31,013 nt of DNA. It comes from an uncultured Eubacteriales bacterium. GTDB lineage: Bacteria > Bacillota > Clostridia > Oscillospirales > Ruminococcaceae. Positions 1-8,533 of the stretch are shown one piece after another; position 1 is the first letter of the stretch; each line of letters begins with the position of its first letter. The stretch lies in the NCBI GenBank assembly GCA_902493155.1, contig CABUOE010000005.1:1-31013 (forward strand). Reading direction: 5' to 3'. The translations under genes and the position numbers were made by a program. The notes beneath the pieces were generated by a model. That model did not search any database and had not been told where the DNA came from. It was given only the letters and a program-made list of their open reading frames with translations.

Positions 1-412
1 TAGTGTCCTCGGCCACATTTTCAGTCAGTGCCGGGGTAACGGTGTCCTGTTCCCCGAGGGTAACGCCCGCCCGCTCCAGCGCAACGGCAACGGTCTCGCC
101 CTTCATGGGGGCCCAGTACTGCTGCCCATCCGCCTTTACCGATACGGGGTAAGCCCGGTCGATGTCCAAGTCATAGACCTGTTTCCGTCTTTCAGTATAG
201 GTATAAGAGTCATACTTGCCAAGAGGAATATCAGCTTCCTCCAAGATTTCCTTGGGATCCTTAAGTTCTGTTAAAACAATCCGTTTGTACTGGCCGTCAT
301 CCACATACACAAGTCTGTGGAAACTGGCCAAACCACTCAGAATCGAGGAAAGCATCACTGCAACGACGGTGAGAGCAACAGGTTTTGCCAATCGAGATAA
401 AACTGATTTCAT
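1..412 (-). CDS. YabE-like cell-wall protein with DUF348 repeats (5' part only)
   Basis: The first 137 codons of a gene running off the left edge. ATG at 412-410 is preceded by GAAGGAG. Residues about 9-32 are a signal peptide or membrane anchor (VALTVVAVMLSSILSGLASF). Two DUF348-like ubiquitin-fold repeats follow: one starting near VYVDDGQYKRIVL, and one starting near YPVSVKADGQQYWAPMKGET and continuing into VAVALERAGVTLGEQDTVTP. This spacing (T-VxxALxxAGVxLGxxD-VxP) is typical of YabE/resuscitation-promoting-factor-like proteins, which usually continue with a G5 domain and a C-terminal 3D or lytic domain; that part lies outside the window. The likely role is cell-wall remodelling outside the membrane. 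The gene has its own promoter and a folded leader. Confidence 0.8.
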   Translation of the reverse strand, partial: MKSVLSRLAKPVALTVVAVMLSSILSGLASFHRLVYVDDGQYKRIVLTELKDPKEILEEADIPLGKYDSYTYTERRKQVYDLDIDRAYPVSVKADGQQYWAPMKGETVAVALERAGVTLGEQDTVTPALTENVAEDT

Positions 413-532
413 AACTGCTCCTTCACATGATAAAATCCAAATCGGTTCCTTTTCGAACTCTTAAAACCGGCATCCCGCAAGGGGGTCCGGCTGCATAACG
501 GTTTCATCTTGTAAATCATTGTAACCGATTTG
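413..532 (-). promoter_or_regulatory. Structured 5' leader of the YabE-like gene, class not identified
   Basis: The predicted transcript starts near 531. Its first bases (523-532) pair perfectly over 10 bp with 438-447 (CAAATCGGTT with AACCGATTTG). Nested inside are a 7-bp pairing of 499-505 with 463-469 (GAAACCG with CGGUUUU, one G-U pair) and an inner CCC/GGG hairpin. The fold ends about 25 nt before the ATG. It has no U-run, so it is not a classical terminator. It does not match what I remember of the ydaO (c-di-AMP), c-di-GMP-I, c-di-GMP-II or THF riboswitch consensus. Confidence 0.5.
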
Positions 533-537
533 TTTCC

Positions 538-566
538 ATTCTATTCATCACATTGGAGTTTGTCAA
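538..566 (-). promoter_or_regulatory. Sigma-A-type promoter of the YabE-like gene
   Basis: Read on the minus strand, -35 TTGACA (566-561), a 17-bp spacer and -10 TAGAAT (543-538). Transcription would begin near 531, at the first base of the leader's closing helix. Confidence 0.8.
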
Positions 567-862
567 AGATTTTATCTCTCGTTTTTTGTGCAAAACGACT
601 ATGAAAATTTTCCGATTGCCGAAATTAAACTGGAATAACTGGGAATATTTGCTGTTATTTGGGGAGAATTACAATACGGTAACAAAAAGAATTTGGAACT
701 TTCCACAAATTTGAATATATTAGTATAATTTTATAATTATATATATTTTCAACTGCAAATAGGTGTAAATATGATTATAATATATGCTATTTATATAAAT
801 TATAGTCAGATATTATAATATATAGTCGCATTTTCAGGGAATCAAAGGGCCAGAATCGTATG

Positions 863-1412
863 TTACAGAATTCTGTAAATCAATATGCCCGCAGCGCCTG
901 CGCCCGACATAACTAAAATCGGATTGACTTTCCATTTTCTCAGGACGAAGAAGCACAGTGCAAAGATACCCACTGCCCACCAATCCACCTGCTGGAACGG
1001 AAACGTCAGTTGCCCGTTACCAAATAGGGCCAAGGAAAGAATTGAAAGCCCCGCCGATGCGATCATGGCGACCACTGCCGGGCGCAGCCCCTGCAGGATG
1101 CCCTTTATGAGCATTGCCCCCTGATATTTATAATAGAAATAGGCCAATGTTAAAACAATGATGCAGGACGGCAAAATACAGCCGACTGTGGCTGCTATCG
1201 CTCCAGCCAGCCCCTACAAAAGTGGCGGCGTTAATGGCGATGGGACCAGGGGTCATCTCGGCAATGGTGACGATATCCGCAAACTCCTGCATGCTGAGCC
1301 ATTGGTGCAGATCCACCACCTGGTTTTGAATGAGGGGCATGGCCGCATAGCCTCCTCCTACACTGAAAAGCCCGATTTGAAAAAAGCTCCAAAACAACTT
1401 CAAGCATATCAT
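863..1412 (-). pseudogene. Chromate transporter family gene, frame-disrupted
   Basis: Two overlapping reading frames together make one CHR (chromate ion transporter, short-chain) domain. From ATG 1412 (SD GGAG 9 bases upstream) the first frame reads the hallmark FSVGGGYAAMPLI and EMTPGPIAINAATFVGAG, then leaves the family consensus near 1203-1215. The second frame continues with GAIAATVGCILPSCIIV and runs to the stop at 863. Compared with the intact neighbour, about 14 bases (YRL plus two residues) are missing between VG and GAIAAT, so the shift looks like a small deletion rather than a one-base reading error. It would have formed a two-gene chrA pair with the gene upstream. Programmed frameshifting is unlikely because no slippery heptamer is seen. 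Confidence 0.75.
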
Positions 1413-1454
1413 TTCATTCTTCTCCTCAACTTTTTTCTATTATATAGGAAGAAT

Positions 1455-2036
1455 CTATTTGGGGTCGATGGTTTTATGCTTCGAACGGAGAAAAATGCTC
1501 CCGCAGCCAATGATTCCTGCCGTCAAAATGATGACGATAACGTTGATCTTGAAAAAATATACCGCTGCAAAGGAAGCCGTCATGATAAAGATCGGCAGGA
1601 TATTTTTTTCCTTCACTACGCTCTTCCCCATAGTGTAGACTACATCTGCAATGACGGCGGCGACTCCCACCCGCATTCCTTTCATCAGCGCCTGGACTGT
1701 CCGATTGTCCCGCAAGACGGCATAAAAATGAGAAACCACCGTCAAAATGATGAGCGGAGGCAAAACCGTGCCCAGAATAGTAACCAAAACGCCTAAAATT
1801 CCCGCCAAGCGGTAACCGATGATGATGGATGCGTTGACGGCGATGGCTCCTGGCGAAGACTGAGCAATCGCTGTCATATCCAGCATTTCGTCTTCTTCAA
1901 TCCAGTGGAACTCCTCCACAAATTTTTTGCGCATCAGTGGAATGATAACGAAGCCTCCTCCAAAAGTGAAGGCGCTCAGGATAAATGTAGATGAAAAGAG
2001 CTTCCAATAAAATTTCAGGTCTTTTTTCAATCTCAT
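1455..2036 (-). CDS. Chromate transporter family protein (short-chain CHR)
   Basis: A 193-residue membrane protein of the CHR family. Short-chain members usually occur as two adjacent genes whose products form a heterodimer exporting chromate or, more often in anaerobes, an unidentified anion. The N-terminal motif TFGGGFVIIPLM and the SSPGAIAVNASIIIGYRLAG stretch are diagnostic, and five to six hydrophobic segments follow. I start at ATG 2036 (MRLKKDLKF), preceded by AAAGAAGAG, rather than at the in-frame ATG 2111, which would add a polar, AT-rich stretch including the probable promoter. The partner gene directly downstream is broken, so the pair may no longer work. Confidence 0.85.
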   Translation of the reverse strand: MRLKKDLKFYWKLFSSTFILSAFTFGGGFVIIPLMRKKFVEEFHWIEEDEMLDMTAIAQSSPGAIAVNASIIIGYRLAGILGVLVTILGTVLPPLIILTVVSHFYAVLRDNRTVQALMKGMRVGVAAVIADVVYTMGKSVVKEKNILPIFIMTASFAAVYFFKINVIVIILTAGIIGCGSIFLRSKHKTIDPK

Positions 2037-2067
2037 CTCTTCTTTCGATTCATTTTCTTCTATATTA

Positions 2068-2096
2068 ATTATATTCTTTTTTTGCCCATGCGTAAA
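2068..2096 (-). promoter_or_regulatory. Promoter of the chromate transporter pair
   Basis: On the minus strand, -35 TTTACG (2096-2091), a 17-bp spacer and a perfect -10 TATAAT (2073-2068), about 30 bases upstream of the chosen ATG. The -35 is weak. Confidence 0.5.
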
Positions 2097-2138
2097 ATAG
2101 TATAACCACATTTTCTTTATTGGAAAATCTTATAAGAT

Positions 2139-2169
2139 AAAAACCGGCGGTAAATACCGCCGGTTTTTT
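2139..2169. terminator. Bidirectional terminator downstream of glpK
   Basis: The hairpin ACCGGCGG-taaata-CCGCCGGT is flanked by A-runs on one side and T-runs on the other. Read on the minus strand it lies just after the glpK stop and ends in TTTTT. Confidence 0.85.
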
Positions 2170-2219
2170 ACAACAAATGTACTGTATAATCTCACGAAGC
2201 GAGAAGTATGGTAAGCATT

Positions 2220-3704
<1,485 letters not shown>

Positions 3705-3742
3705 GGGACTTCCCCCTCAACCTTACAATTTCCTCTGTTGGG

Positions 3743-3778
3743 AAAAATTGCCGCCCCGTGCAGGTACCGGGCGGCAAT
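3743..3778 (-). terminator. Terminator of the SPFH/zinc-ribbon gene
   Basis: A 10-bp stem, ATTGCCGCCC (3747-3756) with GGGCGGCAAT (3769-3778), followed on the minus strand by a run of T. It separates the SPFH gene from glpK. Confidence 0.85.
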
Positions 3779-3820
3779 CACTGTTGCTCTATTTAATACA
3801 AAAGATGCTGCCCCAATGGA

Positions 3821-5086
3821 TTATTTCAGTTTTTCCCCGCATTCCGGGCAAAAATTCGCTGCTTTTTCCAAGGTGTAGCCGCATTTGGGGCATTTTTCGC
3901 CCTTCGGCCGCTTGCTGCCGCAGTTTGAGCAGAAATTCCCGGTATTTTCCTGTCCGCAGGAGCATTTCCAGCTGCTGAAAGCCTCTTTCGCCTTGCCGCA
4001 GTTTTGACAGAATCCGCCGGAATTCTCCTGCCCGCAAGAGCACTTCCAGTTGCTGGGCGCTGCCTGCTTCTGGGCCTGCGCCTCACGTTCCGCCTGATTC
4101 TGGTTGGCCGCACTCGCCGCCCCGACGAAACCGCCTCCCGCCTGCATCCCGACACCAAGCCCCGCAAAGCCCATCATCGCGCCGTTTTTATTGGAACCGG
4201 CCGCCTCCATGCCGCGGGCAACCGCCCCCTGTACATAGCCTTCCCGGATATTGGGGTCGGACAGCATAGCACCCTCGTTGCGGCGTTCAATGAGTTTTTT
4301 GGAATTCTCGTCGTAAGAGATACTCTGGATGCCTACCGACTCGATAATCATGCCCCGCTTTTGGGTCCACTCCTCGTCCAACGCCGTCGAAAGGTATTTT
4401 GCCAGTTCCACGCTCTTTGACGCAACATGGGAAATACGGATGTTGTCCACCGACATCTGGTTGATGGCCGCCTGCAAACCGTTTAAGAACTCCGACAGGT
4501 ACAACTTATGAATATCCTGAATATCCACATGCTCGGCATTTCTGGGAATAGCTTCGGCGTAGAATTTCAGCGGTTCCACAATCCGGATGGAGAAATAGCC
4601 ATGAGCCCGCAAAAACAGCTCTGCATTATAAAAGTTATCGAAATAGTTGATGGGGTTTACCGTTCCAAAGGCGATATTTTTGATCTCCTGAAGATTGATA
4701 AAATACGCCTTCTGCTGGTAGGGCGTTGTGCCGGAAAACCGGATGCGGTTAAAGGTCTCGCGCATCGCCTCGCTGAATTGCCCGTTAAAGAGCGAAGGTG
4801 CAGAGCTGCCCCTCACCTCAAAGTAGCCGGGCTCCGCCGTATAATCGACGACCTTTCCCCCGTCTACCAGCAGCATGAACTGGTTTTCCTGTACGTGGAT
4901 CACCGAGCCGTCAGAAATGACGTCGGCGCTTCCCTTTTTATTCTGGTTTCTCCTGTCGCCCCGGCGCACCGGAACGCCCGCACAGAATACGGTGCTGTCG
5001 CTCATATCGCCCGCTTCGATGACTTCCAGCCACTGGTCGGCTAAACCGCCGCCAACTGCATTGGTTATCGCTTTAATAATGCCCAT
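3821..5086 (-). CDS. SPFH-domain protein with three C-terminal zinc ribbons (YdjI-like)
   Basis: A 421-residue soluble protein of the YdjI / 'virion core protein' branch of the SPFH (stomatin/prohibitin/flotillin-like) superfamily. The first 310 residues hold the SPFH domain (MGIIKAITNAVGGGLADQW, later LIERRNEGAMLSDPNIREGY). A Gly/Ala/Gln-rich linker follows (GFAGLGVGMQAGGGFVGAAS). The tail has three zinc ribbons with paired CxxC or CxC knuckles: WKCSCGQENSGGFCQNCG, WKCSCGQENTGNFCSNCG and EKCPKCGYTLEKAANFCPEC. The first two are near copies, so one arose by internal duplication. Start ATG 5086 has the SD AAAAGGAG; the frame is open further upstream but without family sequence. In B. subtilis ydjI sits with phage-shock/envelope-stress genes; here the gene is alone, so that role is only suggestive. 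Confidence 0.85.
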   Translation of the reverse strand: MGIIKAITNAVGGGLADQWLEVIEAGDMSDSTVFCAGVPVRRGDRRNQNKKGSADVISDGSVIHVQENQFMLLVDGGKVVDYTAEPGYFEVRGSSAPSLFNGQFSEAMRETFNRIRFSGTTPYQQKAYFINLQEIKNIAFGTVNPINYFDNFYNAELFLRAHGYFSIRIVEPLKFYAEAIPRNAEHVDIQDIHKLYLSEFLNGLQAAINQMSVDNIRISHVASKSVELAKYLSTALDEEWTQKRGMIIESVGIQSISYDENSKKLIERRNEGAMLSDPNIREGYVQGAVARGMEAAGSNKNGAMMGFAGLGVGMQAGGGFVGAASAANQNQAEREAQAQKQAAPSNWKCSCGQENSGGFCQNCGKAKEAFSSWKCSCGQENTGNFCSNCGSKRPKGEKCPKCGYTLEKAANFCPECGEKLK

Positions 5087-5140
5087 AATACGCTCCTTTT
5101 TACTATGCAATCGATAAAAAACAGGGTAAACCTTTGTAAC

Positions 5141-5169
5141 AGTATAGCACATTCTCTCATGAATCTCAA
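5141..5169 (-). promoter_or_regulatory. Promoter of the SPFH gene
   Basis: On the minus strand, -35 TTGAGA (5169-5164), a 17-bp spacer and -10 TATACT (5146-5141), about 55 bases before the ATG. Confidence 0.75.
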
Positions 5170-5257
5170 CAAAAATCCTGGAAAAGGATGGAACATTCTT
5201 AACAGAATGCAGAAATTTCGCCAAATTTTGCCCTGTTTGCCACAGAAAGGCAAAAAA

Positions 5258-5577
5258 GTGATATAATAACCTCACATACAAACAGCAAGGCTGTTTGCAA
5301 AGCGCCTTTAGGCGCTTTTATTCCGCTTTCGCGGAAGTGTGAGAACATTGTACCATAAAATTCGAAAAAACCTCAGCTTTTTTCGCGGCTTTCGCCGCTG
5401 TCGTGGACTGCGTCCACTGAATTTATGGTATAATAACCTCACGGCGTAAGCCGAAGCCTTGTTTCACAAGCCTTCGGACGCCTGAGAGAACATTTTATCA
5501 CAATTTGGGGCTATCGCTCCTGTGGCTACGCCACCGATTGCGCTTCGCGCAACCAATTTGTGGTATAATAACCTCAC
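5258..5577. repeat. Hairpin array A: alternating inverted motifs with hairpin triplets
   Basis: Five related motifs alternate in direction. Forward copies end in TATAATAACCTCAC (5262-5275, 5429-5442, 5564-5577); reverse copies begin GTGAGAACATT or GAGAGAACATT (5339-5363, 5484-5508). Every interval holds three short stems. Interval 1: 5279-5297, 5299-5318, 5321-5336. Interval 2: 5364-5384, 5385-5398, 5403-5417. Interval 3: three nested stems in 5443-5482. Interval 4: 5507-5520, 5522-5534, 5538-5552. Stems are 5-8 bp with mostly 3-4 base loops, and all differ in sequence. Neighbouring motifs can pair (GAATTTATGG with CCATAAAATTC), which would close each interval as a cloverleaf-like fold. No transposase or recombinase is nearby. 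Confidence 0.75.
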
Positions 5578-5627
5578 ATGCAAACAGCCTTATTTTAAAT
5601 TTACAGATCGATTCGAGGGATTTTCCT

Positions 5628-6353
5628 ATGCCAGCGTCTTCCCGTAAACACCTGCCCGCCTTTTGGCAAGGCGCAAAAGATGGCCTCCCTATCTGTTTGG
5701 GCTATCTGTCCGTGTCCTTCGCCTTCGGCATGATGGCGGCGGAAAACGGCCTGCCTGTCTGGGTAGCGGTTCTGATTTCCATGTCCAATTTTACCTCCGC
5801 GGGACAATTCGCCGGGACAAGCCTCATTCTGTCCGGCGGCATGTACCTGGAAATCGCCATTACCACGTTCGTCATCAACATCCGCTATATGCTCATGTCC
5901 CTTTCTCTCTCCCAAAAGGTGGACGAAAAAATGACCACTCTGCAGCGCTGTATCCTCTCTTTCGGCAACACCGACGAGGTCTTCGCCGTCGCCATGCAGC
6001 AGCGTGGAGCTGTCACTGCCCCCTATTTGGCCGGGCTTATCGCCACCCCCTATGTGGGATGGGCGCTGGGTACCTTTCTTGGCGCCGCGGCGACCAGTAT
6101 TCTTCCCTTGGCTCTCCGAAGCGCCCTGGGGATCGCCATTTACGGCATGTTTTTGGCCATCATCATTTCCCCCTGCCGCAAAGCAAAGCCGGTGCTCATC
6201 ACCGTGCTTATCGCTGTAGCATTGAGTTGTATCCTCCATTGGACGCCGGTGCTCAAAGAGCTGTCCAGCGGCTGGATCATCATCATCTGTGCCGTGGCGG
6301 CCTCAGCCTTTGCAGCCTACCGGTTCCCGGTAGACGAAGAAGATCCCGCCTAA
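5628..6353 (+). CDS. azlC: AzlC family branched-chain amino acid permease
   Basis: A 241-residue membrane protein, the large subunit of the AzlCD exporter of branched-chain amino acids (LIV-E family, named from azaleucine resistance in B. subtilis). The family pattern is clear: FWQGAKDGLPICLGYLSVSFAFGMMA, then MSNFTSAGQFAG and INIRYMLMSLSLSQK, then FGNTDEVFAVAM, with further hydrophobic helices to the end. Start ATG 5628 has the SD GAGGGA seven bases upstream. The frame is open back to 5505, but that part lies inside the hairpin array. azlD follows after 16 bases, so the two are co-transcribed. The nearest promoter-like element is the extended -10 in the last array motif. Confidence 0.92.
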   Translation: MPASSRKHLPAFWQGAKDGLPICLGYLSVSFAFGMMAAENGLPVWVAVLISMSNFTSAGQFAGTSLILSGGMYLEIAITTFVINIRYMLMSLSLSQKVDEKMTTLQRCILSFGNTDEVFAVAMQQRGAVTAPYLAGLIATPYVGWALGTFLGAAATSILPLALRSALGIAIYGMFLAIIISPCRKAKPVLITVLIAVALSCILHWTPVLKELSSGWIIIICAVAASAFAAYRFPVDEEDPA

Positions 6354-6369
6354 ACGAAAGAGGAGTTTT

Positions 6370-6696
6370 ATGGACTACCAAAGAATCCTGATTGCCATTT
6401 TAATTATGGCGCTGGTCACCTATCTGCCGCGTATGCTGCCGCTGGCAATCTTCAAAAAAAAGATTCAAAATAAATTTATCCGGTCATTTCTGGCCTATGT
6501 GCCCTATGCCGTGCTGGCAGCCATGACCTTTCCGGAGATTTTCAGTTCCACTTCCAGTTTTATTTCTGCTTTGTTGGGAACAGCGGTGGCCATCGTTCTC
6601 GCCTATTTCGGAAGAGGGCTTTTGACGGTGGCACTGTCCGCCACGGCGGTGGTTTTTATCGCTGAACAAATCTTATCCTATTTCAAGTTAATGTAA
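6370..6696 (+). CDS. azlD: AzlD family protein, small subunit of the branched-chain amino acid exporter
   Basis: A 108-residue protein with about four hydrophobic segments and the AzlD N-terminal pattern (ILIMALVTYLPRMLPLAIF, then FIRSFLAYVPYAVLAAMTFP). AzlD is the obligate partner of AzlC. The SD GAGGAG sits five bases before ATG 6370, and the gene ends just before a strong terminator, closing the two-gene operon. Confidence 0.92.
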   Translation: MDYQRILIAILIMALVTYLPRMLPLAIFKKKIQNKFIRSFLAYVPYAVLAAMTFPEIFSSTSSFISALLGTAVAIVLAYFGRGLLTVALSATAVVFIAEQILSYFKLM

Positions 6697-6707
6697 AATA
6701 AACTCCG

Positions 6708-6735
6708 ACCGGCGAAATTTTCGCCGGTTTTTTCT
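6708..6735 (+). terminator. Terminator of azlCD
   Basis: The hairpin ACCGGCGAAA/TTTTCGCCGGT is followed by six T, twelve bases after the azlD stop. Confidence 0.9.
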
Positions 6736-6807
6736 ATACAGTCTTCATTAGAATTGATGGGGTGTTTTGTGCAATAACGGGAAAATTGATAAAAGTTTGT
6801 CAAATTC

Positions 6808-6836
6808 TTGACCCATCTGCCAAAACCCAGTATAAT
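6808..6836 (+). promoter_or_regulatory. Sigma-A-type promoter of the alanine/glycine symporter gene
   Basis: -35 TTGACC (6808-6813), a 17-bp spacer and -10 TATAAT (6831-6836). The palindrome ATGATATCAT (6836-6845) overlaps the probable transcription start and could be an operator. Confidence 0.85.
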
Positions 6837-6869
6837 GATATCATTATGTCGATTTAGGGGAGTTCTATT

Positions 6870-8330
6870 TTGAATGATATCAATAACGTGATTGCCGCCA
6901 TCAGCGATTTTTTGCAAAACTATATTCTTCTCATTCTGCTGTGCGGAACGGGGATTTACTTTACCATCCGACTGAAATTCGTCCAGATCCGAAAATTCGG
7001 AGCAGGACTGAAGGCCACCTTTGGAAATATCAAGCTGAAGGGTGACAAAGCCGGAAAGGACGGCATGAGTTCTTTCCAGGCCCTGACAACGGCTATCGCC
7101 GCCCAGGTAGGTACAGGCAACTTAGCCGGAGCCGCTACCGCCATGGTTTCAGGAGGACCCGGGGCGATTTTCTGGATGTGGGTCAGCGCCTTTTTCGGCA
7201 TGGCTACCATCTACGCGGAAGCAACCCTTGCCCAAAAGTACAAAACGGTCGATAAGGATGGCCATGTCACCGGAGGTCCTGTCTACTACATACGCGCCGC
7301 TTTCCGTGGCAAATTCGGCAAGGTGCTGGCTGCTATTTTCTCTGTCTTTCTCATTCTGGCCCTGGGCTTTATGGGAAATATGGTGCAGTCTAACTCCATC
7401 GGCAGCGCCTTCCAGACCGCTTTCCACATTAAGCCTTGGATTGTCGGCATTATCGTAGCCGCCATTGCAGGCTTCATCTTTTTAGGCGGCGTCGGCCGTA
7501 TCGCTTCCTTTACCGAAAAAATCGTCCCCATTATGGCGCTTTTTTACATCGTCGGTTCCGTCGCTATTATCTGTATGAATTACCGCAACATCGGCAACGC
7601 ATTTTACTCCATTTTTGTAGGCGCTTTCAATCCGGCAGCCGTAGGGGGCGGCGTCTTGGGTGTAACGGTACAGAAAGCCGTCCGTTACGGCGTGGCCCGG
7701 GGTCTCTTTTCCAACGAGGCCGGCATGGGCTCTACTCCTCACGCCCACGCCACTGCTAAGGTCAAGGATCCCTGTGACCAGGGTATTGTCGCCATGATGG
7801 GAGTCTTTATCGATACCTTCATCGTCCTTACTCTGACCGCCCTTGTCATTCTGACCAGTGTCAACGTGGACGGCTCCGTCACCGGTACTGAACTGACCCA
7901 ATCGGCATTCGCAGGCACCTTCGGCAATGTGGGAATCATTTTCGTCGCTATCTGCATGTTGTTTTTCGCTTTTTCGACGATTATCAGCTGGTATTTCTTC
8001 GGTGAAATCAACGTCTCTTACCTGTTCGGCAAAAAAGCGGTCAAAATCTACGCTGCACTGGTGATTGCCTTTATCGTTGTTGGCTCCTTCCTCAAGGTTG
8101 ACACCGTCTGGGCGCTGGCTGACTTTTTTAACAGTCTGATGGTCATTCCAAACCTGTTGGGTGTTCTGGCGCTGAGCGGCGTGGTGGTCACCGCCTCCAA
8201 ATTGTATGACGCCAAGAAAAAAGCCGATAAATTGCCAAAACAGGCAATTGTCCCAAACCCGGAACTCTCTTGCGAAAATGACACGGCTTCCTTTGAAGCA
8301 GAACTTTCAAAACCGGAAATAGTTGAATAA
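6870..8330 (+). CDS. Sodium:alanine/glycine symporter (AGCS family)
   Basis: A 486-residue membrane protein of the alanine-or-glycine:cation symporter family, importing alanine or glycine with Na+ (or H+). The family signature GGPGAIFWMWVSAFFG is intact. Other hallmarks are SSFQALTTAIAAQVGTGNLAGAATA near the N-terminus, GPVYYIRAAF, and RGLFSNEAGMGSTPHAHATAKV in the middle. About ten membrane segments are visible. Translation starts at TTG 6870, since GGGGAG lies seven bases upstream and no in-frame ATG is near. The gene is monocistronic between its own promoter and terminator. If Rnf pumps Na+, this transporter would use that gradient. Confidence 0.93.
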   Translation: MNDINNVIAAISDFLQNYILLILLCGTGIYFTIRLKFVQIRKFGAGLKATFGNIKLKGDKAGKDGMSSFQALTTAIAAQVGTGNLAGAATAMVSGGPGAIFWMWVSAFFGMATIYAEATLAQKYKTVDKDGHVTGGPVYYIRAAFRGKFGKVLAAIFSVFLILALGFMGNMVQSNSIGSAFQTAFHIKPWIVGIIVAAIAGFIFLGGVGRIASFTEKIVPIMALFYIVGSVAIICMNYRNIGNAFYSIFVGAFNPAAVGGGVLGVTVQKAVRYGVARGLFSNEAGMGSTPHAHATAKVKDPCDQGIVAMMGVFIDTFIVLTLTALVILTSVNVDGSVTGTELTQSAFAGTFGNVGIIFVAICMLFFAFSTIISWYFFGEINVSYLFGKKAVKIYAALVIAFIVVGSFLKVDTVWALADFFNSLMVIPNLLGVLALSGVVVTASKLYDAKKKADKLPKQAIVPNPELSCENDTASFEAELSKPEIVE

Positions 8331-8336
8331 TGAAAA

Positions 8337-8370
8337 ACATCCGTCAAGATAATTGACGGGTGTTTTTTTA
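8337..8370 (+). terminator. Terminator of the symporter gene
   Basis: The stem ACATCCGTCAA/TTGACGGGTGT is followed by seven T. Confidence 0.9.
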
Positions 8371-8389
8371 CGGGCATCTATCCCCTTCA

Positions 8390-8418
8390 TTGACAATTTG
8401 GTTCCATGATGTTAGAAT
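8390..8418 (+). promoter_or_regulatory. Sigma-A-type promoter of the serine acetyltransferase-like gene
   Basis: -35 TTGACA (8390-8395), a 17-bp spacer and -10 TAGAAT (8413-8418). The leader of about 110 bases includes a TCCGGC/GCCGGA hairpin. I could not recognise a T-box or riboswitch in it. Confidence 0.8.
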
Positions 8419-8533
8419 ATGGTGGAAACACTGTTTCTCACGGATTTTTCCGATCTCCTCCGGCAGTTACTCACAGCTTTGGCCGGATGTTCTTATAGAA
8501 TGGTGAAGCATAAGCTAAAACAGGAGTTTGAAG

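Larger units (their letters stand above)
413..862. other. AT-rich intergenic region with promoter and leader of the YabE-like gene
   Basis: No gene is visible in these 450 bases. The left part (413-566) holds the folded leader and promoter of the YabE-like gene. The remainder (567-862) is strikingly AT-rich compared with its surroundings. It contains two copies of the 12-mer ATTATAATATAT (774-785 and 812-823), but no ORF, recognisable RNA or clear terminator for the chromate-transporter remnant to its right. Confidence 0.6.
5087..5627. other. Divergent intergenic region holding hairpin array A
   Basis: These 541 bases separate the SPFH gene (minus) from azlC (plus). Positions 5087-5169 are the leader and promoter of the SPFH gene. 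Positions 5258-5577 are the hairpin array described separately. Positions 5578-5627 are the azlC leader. No ORF with a plausible ribosome binding site lies in it. Confidence 0.7.

Noticed and set aside
413..532. ydaO (c-di-AMP) or c-di-GMP riboswitch
   Set aside because: The closing stem and position fit a riboswitch, but the conserved core sequences of those classes as I know them are missing. Left as an unassigned leader.
863..878. Palindrome TTACAGAATTCTGTAA as an operator
   Set aside because: It overlaps the stop codon of the broken chromate transporter and lies far from any start. Chance is sufficient.
863..1412. Programmed ribosomal frameshift in the chromate transporter gene
   Set aside because: No slippery heptamer or stimulatory stem is visible, and residues of the family motif are missing at the junction. 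A deletion explains it better.
5339..5442. tRNA or tRNA-like gene, because each interval could fold as a cloverleaf
   Set aside because: Arm lengths, T-loop (GTTCRA), D-loop and CCA-end features are absent, and the closing stem is far too long and AT-rich.
5258..5577. CRISPR array
   Set aside because: There is no constant direct repeat with unique spacers of equal size. The repeated motif alternates in orientation and intervals contain palindromes; no cas genes are present.
5258..5577. Invertible promoter switch (phase variation)
   Set aside because: Inverted repeats flank promoter-like elements, but no recombinase gene is in the window and the repeats are imperfect. It remains only a possibility.
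8425..8533. T-box or cysteine-linked riboswitch before the acetyltransferase gene
   Set aside because: The leader is too short for a T-box, the T-box core AGGGTGG is absent, and no terminator precedes the gene.
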